This document shows positions 6,196 through 13,619 of a stretch of 20,210 nt of DNA, piece after piece. The notes beneath the pieces are model-generated. The model was not told the DNA's origin and made no database searches. It worked only from the letters and a program-made list of their open reading frames with translations. Position 1 is the stretch's first letter, and each line of letters opens with the position of its first letter. The stretch spans positions 1-20,210 of the forward strand of contig JBLMWU010000253.1 in the NCBI GenBank assembly GCA_050257395.1, written 5' to 3'. Made by a program: the position numbers and the translations under genes. The DNA comes from JAIRTY01 sp050257395. Lineage in GTDB: Bacteria > Actinomycetota > Actinomycetes > Streptosporangiales > Streptosporangiaceae.

Positions 6196-8136
6196 ATGAG
6201 CAAGCACGTGCGACTGACCGAGCCGCTTGTCCGGGAGAACGGCGAGCTTCGCCCCGCCTCCTGGGACGAGGCGCTGGACCGGGCGGCCGCCGGCTTCGCC
6301 GCCGCCCGGGAGCAGGGCGCTACTTCCTCGTTCGGCATGTTCAGCTGCTCCAAGGCGACGAACGAGATGAACTACATGGCCCAGAAGTTCACCCGGGCCG
6401 TCATGGGCAGCAACAACATCGACAGCTGCAACCGCACTTGACACGCTCCTAGCGTCGCCGGTCTGGCGGCTGTCTTCGGTGCCGGCGGCGGCACCAGCTC
6501 CTACCGTGAGGCGGAGGAAACCGACCTCATCATCCTGTGGGGCTCGAACGCGCGCGAGGCACATCCGATCTTCTTCCACCACGTCCTCAAGGGCGTGCGC
6601 AACGGCGCCAGGATGTACGCCGTCGACCCCCGGCGGACCACGTCGGCGCAATGGGCCGACGTGTGGCTCGGCATCGACGTCGGCTCCGACATCTCCCTGG
6701 CCAACGCGATCGGCCGGGAGATCATCCACGCCGGGCTGGTCAACGAGGAGTTCGTGCGCCGGGCCACCACCGGCTACGAGGCCTATGCGGCCGCGGTCGA
6801 GCCCTACACGCTGGCCCGTGCCGAGCACGACACCGGCGTGCCCGCGGAGGTCATCCGCACCCTCGCGCACGACTACGCCCGCGCCGACCGGGCGCAGCTG
6901 TGCTGGACCCTGGGCATCACCGAGCACCACAACGCCACCGACAACGTGCTGGCCCTGATCAACCTGTCGCTGCTCACCGGGCATGTGGGCCGCTGGGGCA
7001 GCGGGCTGGTGCCGCTGCGCGGCCAGAACAACGTGCAGGGCGGCGGCGACATGGGCGCCATCCCGAACAAGCTCACCGGCTTCCAGGACATCGCCACCAA
7101 CACCGTCGCGCGGGAGCGGTTCGGCGCCGCCTACGGCGTCACCATCCCGCCCGAGCCGGGCTGGCACCTGTCGCTGATGTTCGAGGCGATGGAGCGCGGC
7201 GAGCTGACCGCCGCCTACATCGTGGGCGAGAACCCGGTGCGCTCCGAGGCCGACACCGAGCGGACGAAAAAGCTGCTGGGCGGGCTCGAGCACCTGGTCG
7301 TGCAGGACATCTTCCTGACCGACACCGCGAAGCTGGCCACCGTGGTGCTGCCGGCCACCGCCACCTGGTGCGAGGCGGAAGGCACCGTGACCTCCAGCGA
7401 GCGGCGGGTACAGCGGGTCCGCAAGGCGCTCGATCCGCCGCCCGGCGCCCGGGACGACATCGAGATCATCTGCGAGATCGCCCGGCGCATGGGCACCGAC
7501 TGGGGCACCGTGACCCCCGAGGAGGCGTGGAACGAGCTGCGCACGCTGTCCCCGATGCACGCGGGCATGAGCTACCAGCGGCTGGCGGATCTCGGCGGCA
7601 TCCAGTGGCCCTGCCCGGCCGACGACCACCCGGGCTCACCGTTCCTGCACGGGCGGCTGTGGGAGGAGGACCCGGCCAGGCGCGGGAACCCGGCGCCATT
7701 CATCGCGGTGGAGTTCGAGCCCCCGGTCGACGAGCTGGACGAGCAGTACCCGATCCGGCTGACCACGGGGCGGCGGCTGGACTCGTTCAACACCGGGGTG
7801 CAGACCGGCGGGTACGCCACGCCGATCCGGCGGCCGGAGACGCTGAACCTGTCCCCGGAGGACGCGGACCGCCTCGGCGTGGCCGAGGGTGAGCGGGTGC
7901 TCGTGTCCTCCCGCCGGGCGGGCATCGAGGCGCCGGTGCACCTCGACACCGAGCTGCGCCCGGGGCTGGCGTTCATGACGCTGCACTTCCCGGAGCAGGC
8001 CGAGGTGAACCGGCTCACCCTGGACGCCTGGGACCCGAAGTCCGGCACGGCCGAGTTCAAGGCCACGGCGATACGCGTGGACAAGCTCCCGGCGGCAGCG
8101 GCGGCCGGGGACGAGCGGGCGGAGGTGACGGCCTGA
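6196..8136 (+). CDS. fdhF: Selenocysteine-containing formate dehydrogenase, catalytic subunit lacking the N-terminal [4Fe-4S] domain
   Basis: This subunit oxidises formate to CO2 at a molybdenum or tungsten bis-MGD centre. The frame from ATG 6196 runs to TGA 8134-8136 (646 residues) if the in-frame TGA at 6439-6441 is read as selenocysteine (Sec82). Around it, NNIDSCNRT-Sec-HAPSVAGL matches the active site of E. coli formate dehydrogenase H, including the following His. The catalytic Arg motif PLRGQNNVQGGGDMG and the C-terminal molybdopterin dinucleotide-binding domain (about 515-635, LTTGRRLDSFNTG) are present. The protein begins directly at RLTEPLVRENGELRPASWDEAL; the [4Fe-4S] domain normally before this point is missing and occurs in the third gene. 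AAAGG lies 8 nt before ATG 6196; an in-frame GTG at 6187 is less likely. Its stop overlaps the next start. A simple nonsense mutation is the alternative, but the hairpin after the UGA and the intact frame argue against it. Confidence 0.92.
6439..6470 (+). promoter_or_regulatory. Selenocysteine UGA codon and bacterial SECIS-like hairpin
   Basis: The UGA (6439-6441) is followed by 18 nt and then the loop GGTCT (6460-6464), closed by GTCGCC (6454-6459) against GGCGGC (6465-6470), with one U-G pair. From my recall of E. coli fdhF, its GGUC loop also starts 18 nt after the UGA. Such hairpins bind SelB, which delivers Sec-tRNA. The hairpin must also encode SVAGLAA, which partly constrains its sequence. 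Confidence 0.85.
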
Positions 8137-10076
8137 TGGACCTCCGGCTCGGCGCCGGCGGCACCGCGACCGGCGACGAGCGGGCGGCCGTCGACGCGGT
8201 CCTCGGGCCCCCCGAATCCGGCTGGCACGGGGGTGAGCGCACGCTGCTGGACGGGCACGTGGCCCTCGGCGGGCACGCCGCCCGCGAGCGGCGCCACCTG
8301 CTGCTGCCCGCGCTGCACGCGGTGCAGGACCGGTTCGGGTACGTCACCCCCGGCGCGCTGGACTACGTCTGCACCCGGCTGACCGTGCCGCCCGCCGAGG
8401 CGTACGGGGTGGCCAGCTTCTACGCGCTGCTGCGCACCGAGCCGGCCGCGCCCACCGTGGTGCATGTCTGCGACGACGTGGCCTGCCAGGTCAGCGGCGC
8501 GGAGGCGCTGTGCGCGGGCATGGAGCAGCGGTACGGCCCGGAAGGCACCACCCCGGCGGGCGCCAACGGCTCCGGGGTGACCTGGGTGCGCAGCCCGTGC
8601 CTGGGGCAGTGCGAGCGCGGCCCGGCCGCGCTCATCCAGCGGGCCGGCCCCGCGCCGCAGCGCGCCGCGGTGACCCCCGCCAGCGTGGACGCGATCGCGG
8701 CGGCATTGGACGGCACCGGCGTGCCCGGCGGCGAGCTGCGGGTGCCGCAGGCGGACGGGGACCGGTCCGGCCTGCGGCTGCTGCGCCGGGTCGGCGTGGT
8801 CGATCCCGCCTCGCTCGGCTCCTACCGCGCCGAAGGCGGCTACCAGGCGCTGCGCCGCGCGATCAGCCTCGGCCCGGGCGGGGTCATCCGCGAGGTCAAG
8901 GACGCCAAGCTGCTCGGCCGCGGCGGCGCGGCCTTCCCCGCCGGGGTGAAGTGGGAGGCCGTGGCGGCCAACCCGGTCCGCCCGCACTACGTGGTCTGCA
9001 ACGCCGACGAGTCCGAGACCGGCACCTTCAAGGACCGGGTGCTGATGGAGTCCGACCCGTTCGCGCTGATCGAGGCCCTGACGATCATGGGGTACGCGTG
9101 CGGCGCCGAGCAGGGCTACCTCTACATCCGCGGCGAGTACCCGCTGGCGGAGGCGCGGCTGGCGCACGCGGCCGCCGAGGCCAGGGCGCGCGGTTTCCTG
9201 GGCGCGGACGTGATGGGCGCGGGCTTCGCCTTCGACATCGAGGTCCGCCGCGGCGCGGGCGCCTACATCGCCGGCGAGGAAACCGCGCTGTTCAACTCGA
9301 TCGAGGGCAAGCGGGCCGAGCCGCGGAACAAGCCGCCCTTCCCGGCGCAGTCCGGCCTGTTCGGCAAGCCGACTGCGATCAACAACGTGGAGACGCTGCT
9401 GAACGTGCCGGAACTGCTGCGGATCGGCGGGCCGGAGTTCGCGCAGATCGGCACGGCCGGCTCCACCGGGACCCGGCTGCTGTGCGTGTCCGGCTGCGTG
9501 GAGCGGCCCGGCCTGTACGAGCTGCCGTCCGGCGCCACCCTGCGGGACGTGCTGGCGCTGGCGGGCGGGGTGCGCGGCGGCCGGTCCCTGCAGGCGATCC
9601 TGCTCGGCGGCGCGGCCGGGTCGTTCGTCGGCGAGGACGCGCTGGACGTGCCGCTGACCTTCGAGGACCTGCGGGCCATCGGCGCCACCCTCGGCTCCGG
9701 CGTGATCCTGGTGCTCGACGACACCGTGCCCATGACGGACGTGTGCCAGCGGATCGCCCGGTTCTTCCGCGACGAGTCCTGCGGCCAGTGCGTGCCCTGC
9801 CGGGTCGGCACGGTCCGGCAGGAGGAGCTGCTGGCCCGGCTCACCGGCGCCCGGCCGCTCGGCTCGCTGGAGCAGGAGCTGGCGCTGCTGGATGACATCG
9901 GGACGGTGATGCGCGACGCGTCCATCTGCGGCCTGGGCCAGACCGCCGCGAACGCGGTCACCTCGGCCGTGCGGCTGGGCCTGATCAGCGCGGGCGGCAA
10001 CGGGAACCGCAGTGCCGCAAACCGCAGTGCTGCAAACCGCAGTGCCGCAAACGGCAGTGGAGGAGGCCGGTCGTGA
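8136..10076 (+). CDS. Formate dehydrogenase diaphorase subunit, NuoE-NuoF fusion (FdsG-FdsB-like)
   Basis: A 646-residue fusion that passes electrons to NAD(P)+. The NuoE-like part (about 40-190) has the thioredoxin-like [2Fe-2S] ligands Cys112, Cys117, Cys155 and Cys159 (VCDDVAC and CLGQC). The NuoF-like part (about 215-625) has the nucleotide-binding loop GRGGAAFP (261-268), NADESETGTFKDR, the FMN-site motif AGEETALFNSIEG, and a [4Fe-4S] site SCGQCVPC (Cys549/552/555) with a fourth Cys near 598 (ICGLG). In the Fds enzymes of proteobacteria these two parts are separate proteins. The ATG shares one base with the fdhF stop (TGATG), and its end overlaps the next start by 4 nt, so the three genes are one translationally coupled operon. 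The C-terminus ends in an NRSAA repeat. NAD versus NADP cannot be decided here. Confidence 0.93.
   Translation: MDLRLGAGGTATGDERAAVDAVLGPPESGWHGGERTLLDGHVALGGHAARERRHLLLPALHAVQDRFGYVTPGALDYVCTRLTVPPAEAYGVASFYALLRTEPAAPTVVHVCDDVACQVSGAEALCAGMEQRYGPEGTTPAGANGSGVTWVRSPCLGQCERGPAALIQRAGPAPQRAAVTPASVDAIAAALDGTGVPGGELRVPQADGDRSGLRLLRRVGVVDPASLGSYRAEGGYQALRRAISLGPGGVIREVKDAKLLGRGGAAFPAGVKWEAVAANPVRPHYVVCNADESETGTFKDRVLMESDPFALIEALTIMGYACGAEQGYLYIRGEYPLAEARLAHAAAEARARGFLGADVMGAGFAFDIEVRRGAGAYIAGEETALFNSIEGKRAEPRNKPPFPAQSGLFGKPTAINNVETLLNVPELLRIGGPEFAQIGTAGSTGTRLLCVSGCVERPGLYELPSGATLRDVLALAGGVRGGRSLQAILLGGAAGSFVGEDALDVPLTFEDLRAIGATLGSGVILVLDDTVPMTDVCQRIARFFRDESCGQCVPCRVGTVRQEELLARLTGARPLGSLEQELALLDDIGTVMRDASICGLGQTAANAVTSAVRLGLISAGGNGNRSAANRSAANRSAANGSGGGRS
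10005..10060 (+). repeat. 15-bp tandem repeat at 3' end of NuoEF-fusion gene
   Basis: The unit AACCGCAGTGCCGCA occurs at 10005, 10020 and 10035 with one base change in the middle copy, then a partial copy at 10050 (AACGGCAGTGG). It encodes NRSAA repeats in the tail after the last iron-sulfur region. The GGAGGAGG ribosome site of the next gene follows directly. Confidence 0.9.
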
Positions 10077-11017
10077 CGGCGGTGTTCGTGGACGCGCCCA
10101 GGCGGGTCATCGAGATCACGGTCGACGGGCAGCCGGTGCGGGTGCCGGAGGGCACCACCCTGCTGGAGGCCTGCCGCCAGCAGGGCGTGGACACCCCCAC
10201 CCTGTGCTACCTGGAGAACCTGACCCCGGTGAACGTGTGCCGGGTATGCGTGGTCGAGGTGGAGGGCTCGCGGGTGCTGGTGCCCGCCTGCTCCCGCAAG
10301 GCCGAGCCGGGCATGACCGTGCACACCGACTCCGAGCGGGTGCGCACCAGCCGCCGGATGGTGCTGGAGTTCCTCGCCTCGTCGGTCGACCTGTCGCTGG
10401 CCGCCCCCGAGGTGCGGCGCTGGGTAGAGGAGTACGGCGCCGATCCCGGCCGGTACGGCCCGGCCGCCGCTCAGCACGAGGCCGGGGAGCGGGACCGCGC
10501 CCGGGCCGGCGAGCACCACGTGCCGGACGGCACCGCGGCCGACACCGTCGATCAGCCCGCCAAGCTGGACAACGAGAGCTACGTCCGCGACTACTCCCGC
10601 TGCATCCTGTGCTACAAGTGCGTCGAGGCGTGCGGGCCGGACGCCCAGAACACGTTCGCGATCGCGGTCGCCGGCCGCGGGTTCGATGCCCGCATTTCCA
10701 CCGAGTTCGACGTGACGCTCCCGGACTCCGCCTGCGTCTACTGCGGCAACTGCATCGGCGTGTGCCCCACCGGGGCGCTGATGCCCAGGAGCGAGTACGA
10801 CATGCGCCAGGCCGGCACGTGGGACGAGGACCGGCAGACGGTGACCACGACCGTCTGCACGTACTGCGGCGTGGGCTGCAACCTGGAACTGCACGTGCAG
10901 GACAACCGGATCGTCAAGGTGACCTCGCCGCTCGACCACGACGTGACCTACGGCCACCTGTGCGTCAAGGGGCGCTTCGGCTTCGAGTTCGTGCAGCGCC
11001 GCGCCACGGAGGGGTAG
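10073..11017 (+). CDS. Formate dehydrogenase iron-sulfur subunit carrying the displaced N-terminal part of the alpha subunit
   Basis: A 314-residue electron-transfer protein. Domains in order: a [2Fe-2S] plant-type ferredoxin fold (about 12-90; Cys45, 56, 59, 73), a region where NuoG/FdsA proteins carry a His-Cys3 [4Fe-4S] site but which here has no cysteines (FLASSVDLSLAAPEVRRW), a two-cluster ferredoxin module (Cys177/180/183/187 and Cys221/224/227/231), then a molybdopterin-oxidoreductase [4Fe-4S] domain (Cys262/265/269 in CTYCGVGC and Cys297 in LCVKG). The last domain normally begins the catalytic subunit and holds the cluster next to the molybdenum centre. The protein stops at GRFGFEFVQRRATEG, the point where FdhF starts. 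GTG 10073 overlaps the preceding stop by 4 nt and has AGGAGG 6 nt upstream. It should pass electrons from FdhF to the NuoEF fusion. Confidence 0.93.
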   Translation: MTAVFVDAPRRVIEITVDGQPVRVPEGTTLLEACRQQGVDTPTLCYLENLTPVNVCRVCVVEVEGSRVLVPACSRKAEPGMTVHTDSERVRTSRRMVLEFLASSVDLSLAAPEVRRWVEEYGADPGRYGPAAAQHEAGERDRARAGEHHVPDGTAADTVDQPAKLDNESYVRDYSRCILCYKCVEACGPDAQNTFAIAVAGRGFDARISTEFDVTLPDSACVYCGNCIGVCPTGALMPRSEYDMRQAGTWDEDRQTVTTTVCTYCGVGCNLELHVQDNRIVKVTSPLDHDVTYGHLCVKGRFGFEFVQRRATEG

Positions 11018-11161
11018 CGGGCCGCCAGCACGGAGCGTAACGCCGGGAGTGTGCCCGGTGCTGGGCTGCGCGGGCGGGCAGGACTAGGCTGCGGAGGGCC
11101 AGTGACCATAGGCCCGGGGCCGCCGCGGCGGGCCCGGGCCCGGGCACGCCAGGAGGATCAC
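11018..11161 (+). other. Intergenic region after the formate dehydrogenase operon
   Basis: This 144-bp gap holds a small hairpin CCGGG-AGTGTG-CCCGG (11043-11058), flanked by CCAGCAC and GTGCTGG arms that could extend it, as a weak terminator candidate. A TAGGCT (11085-11090) may be the -10 box of the next gene, without a good -35. GC-rich palindromic sequence (CCGCCGCGGCGG) and AGGAGG (11151-11156) precede the next start. Confidence 0.35.
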
Positions 11162-11437
11162 ATGAGTTCGGCACGTGCCGCGGGCGCACGCTCGCCCGGC
11201 AAGACCATCGCCATGGTGGTCCTGGTGATCATCGCGCTGCTGGCGATCATCGCCGGCGTCATCTACCTGATCGAGCCGGCCAAATCACTGCCCGGGCTGC
11301 TCGGCCCCATCACCTCGCCGCCCTCGCGGGCCAACACCAGCAGGCCGCTGCGCGGGGCGGGCGCCCTGGTTATCGGGGTGCTGTGCCTGGGCGGGGCGTG
11401 GCTGGTCAACCGGGGCGGATCGTCCTCGCGGGGCTGA
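11162..11437 (+). CDS. Small two-helix membrane protein, function unknown
   Basis: A 91-residue protein with two predicted membrane helices: residues about 15-37 (IAMVVLVIIALLAIIAGVIYL) and about 66-82 (GALVIGVLCLGGAWLV), joined by a loop containing EPAKSLPGLLGPITSPPSRA. The N-terminus is short and positively charged. It resembles small conserved membrane proteins of actinomycetes that have no assigned role; I do not recognise a function. The ATG is well supported by AGGAGG 5 nt upstream. It stands between the formate dehydrogenase operon and a convergent VOC gene, whose stop is only 13 bp away. Membership of the formate dehydrogenase transcript is possible but not needed. Confidence 0.85.
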   Translation: MSSARAAGARSPGKTIAMVVLVIIALLAIIAGVIYLIEPAKSLPGLLGPITSPPSRANTSRPLRGAGALVIGVLCLGGAWLVNRGGSSSRG

Positions 11438-11450
11438 CCCGCCAGCCGGC

Positions 11451-11894
11451 TCAGCCGTGCGCCGGCGTCACCACGAAGATGCAGAACGGGTGCCCGGCGG
11501 GGTCGGCGTAGACCCGCAGCGCCTCCTGCGGGTCCGCTGACCGGTCCGCCAGCAGCCGGGCGCCGAGCGACAGCGCCCGCTCGTGCTGGGCGTCCAGGTC
11601 CGCGGCGCTGGTCACCGTCAGGTCCAGGTGCAGCTGCTGCGGGTGCGGCCCGCCCGGCCAGGTCACGCCGGTGAAGCCCGGCACCTGCTGGACCGCCAGG
11701 CAGGGCCGGCCGTGCCGGTCGCGCAGCGCCAGGTAGTCCCGGCCGCGCGGGTCCGGCTGGCCAGCGGCGGGCGGCTCGTCGCCCGGCCGGTACCGCAGGC
11801 CGAGCAGCTCCCGGTAGAACTCGGCCAGCTCCCGCGCGCCCGGGCAGTCCAGCACCACCTGCCGCAGCTCCGGGAAGCGTGACTCCGCTGTCAT
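11451..11894 (-). CDS. VOC superfamily (glyoxalase/bleomycin-resistance fold) protein
   Basis: This 147-residue protein has the paired beta-alpha-beta-beta-beta layout of the VOC fold: LRQVVLDCPGARELAEFYRELLGLRY in the first half, and HLDLTVTSAADLDAQHERALSLGARLL then YADPAGHPFCIFV in the second. Candidate metal-site residues are His in QQLHLDL and the DPAGHPF segment. The group is large and covers many reactions and antibiotic-binding proteins, so no substrate is offered. ATG 11894 has GGGGGTG about 8 nt upstream; an open frame 10 codons longer exists but adds no family sequence. Confidence 0.88.
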   Translation of the reverse strand: MTAESRFPELRQVVLDCPGARELAEFYRELLGLRYRPGDEPPAAGQPDPRGRDYLALRDRHGRPCLAVQQVPGFTGVTWPGGPHPQQLHLDLTVTSAADLDAQHERALSLGARLLADRSADPQEALRVYADPAGHPFCIFVVTPAHG

Positions 11895-11958
11895 GCGATC
11901 ACCCCCGCCGCAGCTTACGGTCATGCCGGAGCCATCCTGTGCGCCGGCGCGGTCACCC

Positions 11959-12475
11959 TCATCCCTCCTGCGCGGGCAGGCCGGGCACGGCGAGCCGCCG
12001 GCCCTCGCGGGCGGAGCGCAGGCCGAGCTCGGCGAGCTGCACCCCGCGGGCGCCGGCCAGCAGGTCCTGCTGGTAGGGGGCGCCCGTCACCACGTGCGCC
12101 AGGAACAGTTCCCACTGCGCGCGGAAGCAGCTCACCGGCGGGCCGTCCGCCGGGACGGGCTGCCACTGGCCGCGGTAGCCCGCGCCGGCCGGCCGGTCCG
12201 GGTCCCAGACGGGGCGCGGGGTGGTCGCGCGGTGCTGGACCCGGCACTCCTGCAGGCCGGCCACGGCGCTGCCGTCGGTGCCGTCTACCTGGAACTCCAC
12301 CAGCTCGTCCCGGTGCACCCGGACCGCCCAGGAGGAGTTCACCTGCGCGATCACGCCGCCGTCCAGCTCGAAGACGGCGTACGCGGCGTCGTCGGCGGTG
12401 GCCCGGTAGGGCTGGCCGGCCTCGTCACGGCCTGCGGCGTGCCTCCACTGCGGAACCTCCCCGCCCGGGCGGGCT
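11959..12475 (-). pseudogene. Gfo/Idh/MocA oxidoreductase, 3' remnant
   Basis: From about WRHAAGRDEAGQPYRAT to the TGA at 11959-11961 the minus strand encodes about 165 residues of the C-terminal substrate domain of a Gfo/Idh/MocA sugar-type dehydrogenase (AAYAVFELDGGVIAQVNSSW, VEFQVDGTDGSAVAGL, CFRAQWELFLAHVV, GARGVQLAELGLRSA). The NAD-binding Rossmann half, including the expected GxGxxG and EKP motifs, is absent. Upstream sequence in this frame is open to about 12699 but does not look like any part of the family. The gene has therefore lost its 5' half. The exact start of the remnant is uncertain by some tens of bases. A role in sugar catabolism is known for relatives, but this copy is presumably dead. 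Confidence 0.8.
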
Positions 12476-12610
12476 GGCGTGCCCGGGCGCTGCCGGCTGG
12501 TGGCACCTGGCCGCCCGCGGGCAGCCAGGCCTGGCTGCTGCCGACGATAGTTTCCGGAATTATCTGCTGTCCAGGCTGAAAGTTTCTGCGGCGCCGGACC
12601 CGCCCGGCCG
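12476..12610. other. Non-coding gap with imperfect dyad
   Basis: Between the two remnants I see no supported gene. It contains an A/T-rich patch with GATAGTTTCCGGAATTATC (12546-12564): a TTCCGGAA core flanked by GATA and TATC, with one base of asymmetry. It could be a leftover operator of a LacI-type sugar regulator, but no neighbouring regulator supports this. Confidence 0.35.
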
Positions 12611-12964
12611 TCACCAGCCGCAGGTGCCGCCGTCCTCGCTGAGGAGCACCCCGGTCGGGCCGTCCGGCGGCAGCAGGACCTGGCGGGCGATGCGGGCACC
12701 GCCTTCGGCCGCGCTGTCGTGCCCGGTGTGGCTGTTCAGGTCGGTGGCGCAGAATCCGGGCGACAGCGCGTTCACCTTGATGCCGGAGCCGCGCAGCGCG
12801 GCGGCGTAGATGAGGGTGACGGCGTTCAGCGGCAGCATGGCGTTGGTGACGGCCACCACGCCGAACACGTTGGTCTCGTAGATCTCCCGCAGCAGCGCCA
12901 CCGGCAGCTCGTCCGGCGGGTACGGCCGGTCCCGGGTGATGCCGGCGTTGTTCACCAGGACGTC
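12611..12964 (-). pseudogene. Short-chain dehydrogenase/reductase (SDR) remnant with internal deletion
   Basis: The minus strand encodes DVLVNNAGITRDRPYPPDEL, then YETNVFGVVAVTNAMLPL, then at about 12827-12832 jumps straight to NAVTLIYAAALRGSGIKVNALSPGFCATDLNSHTG and ends SEDGGTCGW. An intact SDR has about 50-60 residues between these two blocks, including the catalytic Ser and the YxxxK pair; they are gone, although the frame is kept. The N-terminal Rossmann part with the TGxxxGIG cofactor motif is also missing, cut at about 12964 where MmyB-like sequence of the other strand begins. A short protein could start at an internal codon near 12955, but it could not be an active reductase. Confidence 0.85.
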
Positions 12965-13397
12965 CCGGGGACTTCTCCCGGCTGCCGCCCGCGGAGCGCA
13001 ACCTCACTTTGCGGTTCTTCACCGACCCGGCGGCCCGCGGGCGGCACGACGCGGAGGGTGCCCGGGAGTTCGCCGCCGCGTCCGTGGCCCAGCTGCGGGC
13101 GGCGGCCGCCCGCTATCCCCGCGACCGGGGTGTCCGCGACCTGGTGTCGCGGCTGCTGGCCGCCAGCGCCGAGTTCCGCGAGCTGTGGGCGCGGCACGAC
13201 GTCCAGGCACCGGAGTCGGGCAGCAAGCGCCTGCGCCACCGGTGGCAGGCTGGCTCGAGCTCGACTGCGAGGCCCTGCACGACCCGCACCGCGACCAGTG
13301 GATCATCTTCTACACGGCGCCGCCCGGCTCCCCGTCCGGCGAGGCCCTGCGGCTGCTGGAAGTCATCGGCACCCAGGACCTCGCCGCCCGAAGCTGA
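12964..13397 (+). pseudogene. MmyB-like XRE regulator, 3' remnant with frameshift
   Basis: Frame 1 reads GDFSRLPPAERNLTLRFFTDPAARGRH, then AAAARYPRDRGVRDLVSRLLA, ELWARHDV and SGSKRLRH. At 13238-13242 one base (a C) is missing, and the protein continues in frame 3 as VAGWLELDCEALHDPHRDQW, then TAPPGSPSGEALRLLEVIG, to TGA 13395-13397. Together these are the ligand-binding domain of MmyB-like regulators. The N-terminal XRE helix-turn-helix is absent. Truncation plus frameshift make this a pseudogene. In many actinomycetes such a regulator stands divergent to an SDR gene, as here before the deletion. Confidence 0.85.
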
Positions 13398-13619
13398 CCG
13401 CGGGAGCGGCGCGGCGGGGGCCGGCCCTTGCCGGGCAAATCTGGGCGTTCCTATACTCGGCACGTTCGGTTGTTTGTTCGAAACATTTCGGAATGCGGAC
13501 TCCGGAGACGGCCCTGGATGACCCATGGCACCACCCCTGCGCCGCGGGGCGGGGCACCGGCACGGTGAGGAAATGCGGTGGGCACGGCCCGGTGGCCGGA
13601 GGTAGCCTCAGCACCCGCC
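13398..13619 (+). promoter_or_regulatory. Promoter region of the TSUP permease with dyad
   Basis: TTGCCG (13428-13433), an 18-nt spacer and TATACT (13452-13457) make a strong sigma-70-type promoter reading toward the permease. Just downstream lies the dyad TGTTT-GTTCG-AAACA (13471-13485), well placed for a repressor. The leader to the ATG would be over 150 nt. I see no convincing leader peptide or riboswitch in it. Confidence 0.55.

Noticed and set aside
6187..6595. Formate dehydrogenase read as a nonsense-broken pseudogene
   Set aside because: The TGA is at the known Sec position, a SECIS-like hairpin follows with the expected spacing, and the operon is otherwise intact.
6004..7629. Upstream extension of the epoxide hydrolase to 932 codons
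   Set aside because: The added part is antisense to the formate dehydrogenase gene, and the EHN domain begins normally at 6003 with a ribosome site.
10012..11040. Long overlapping plus-strand frame from 10012
   Set aside because: It is an out-of-frame shadow of the iron-sulfur subunit, whose cysteine motifs are only in the frame starting at 10073.
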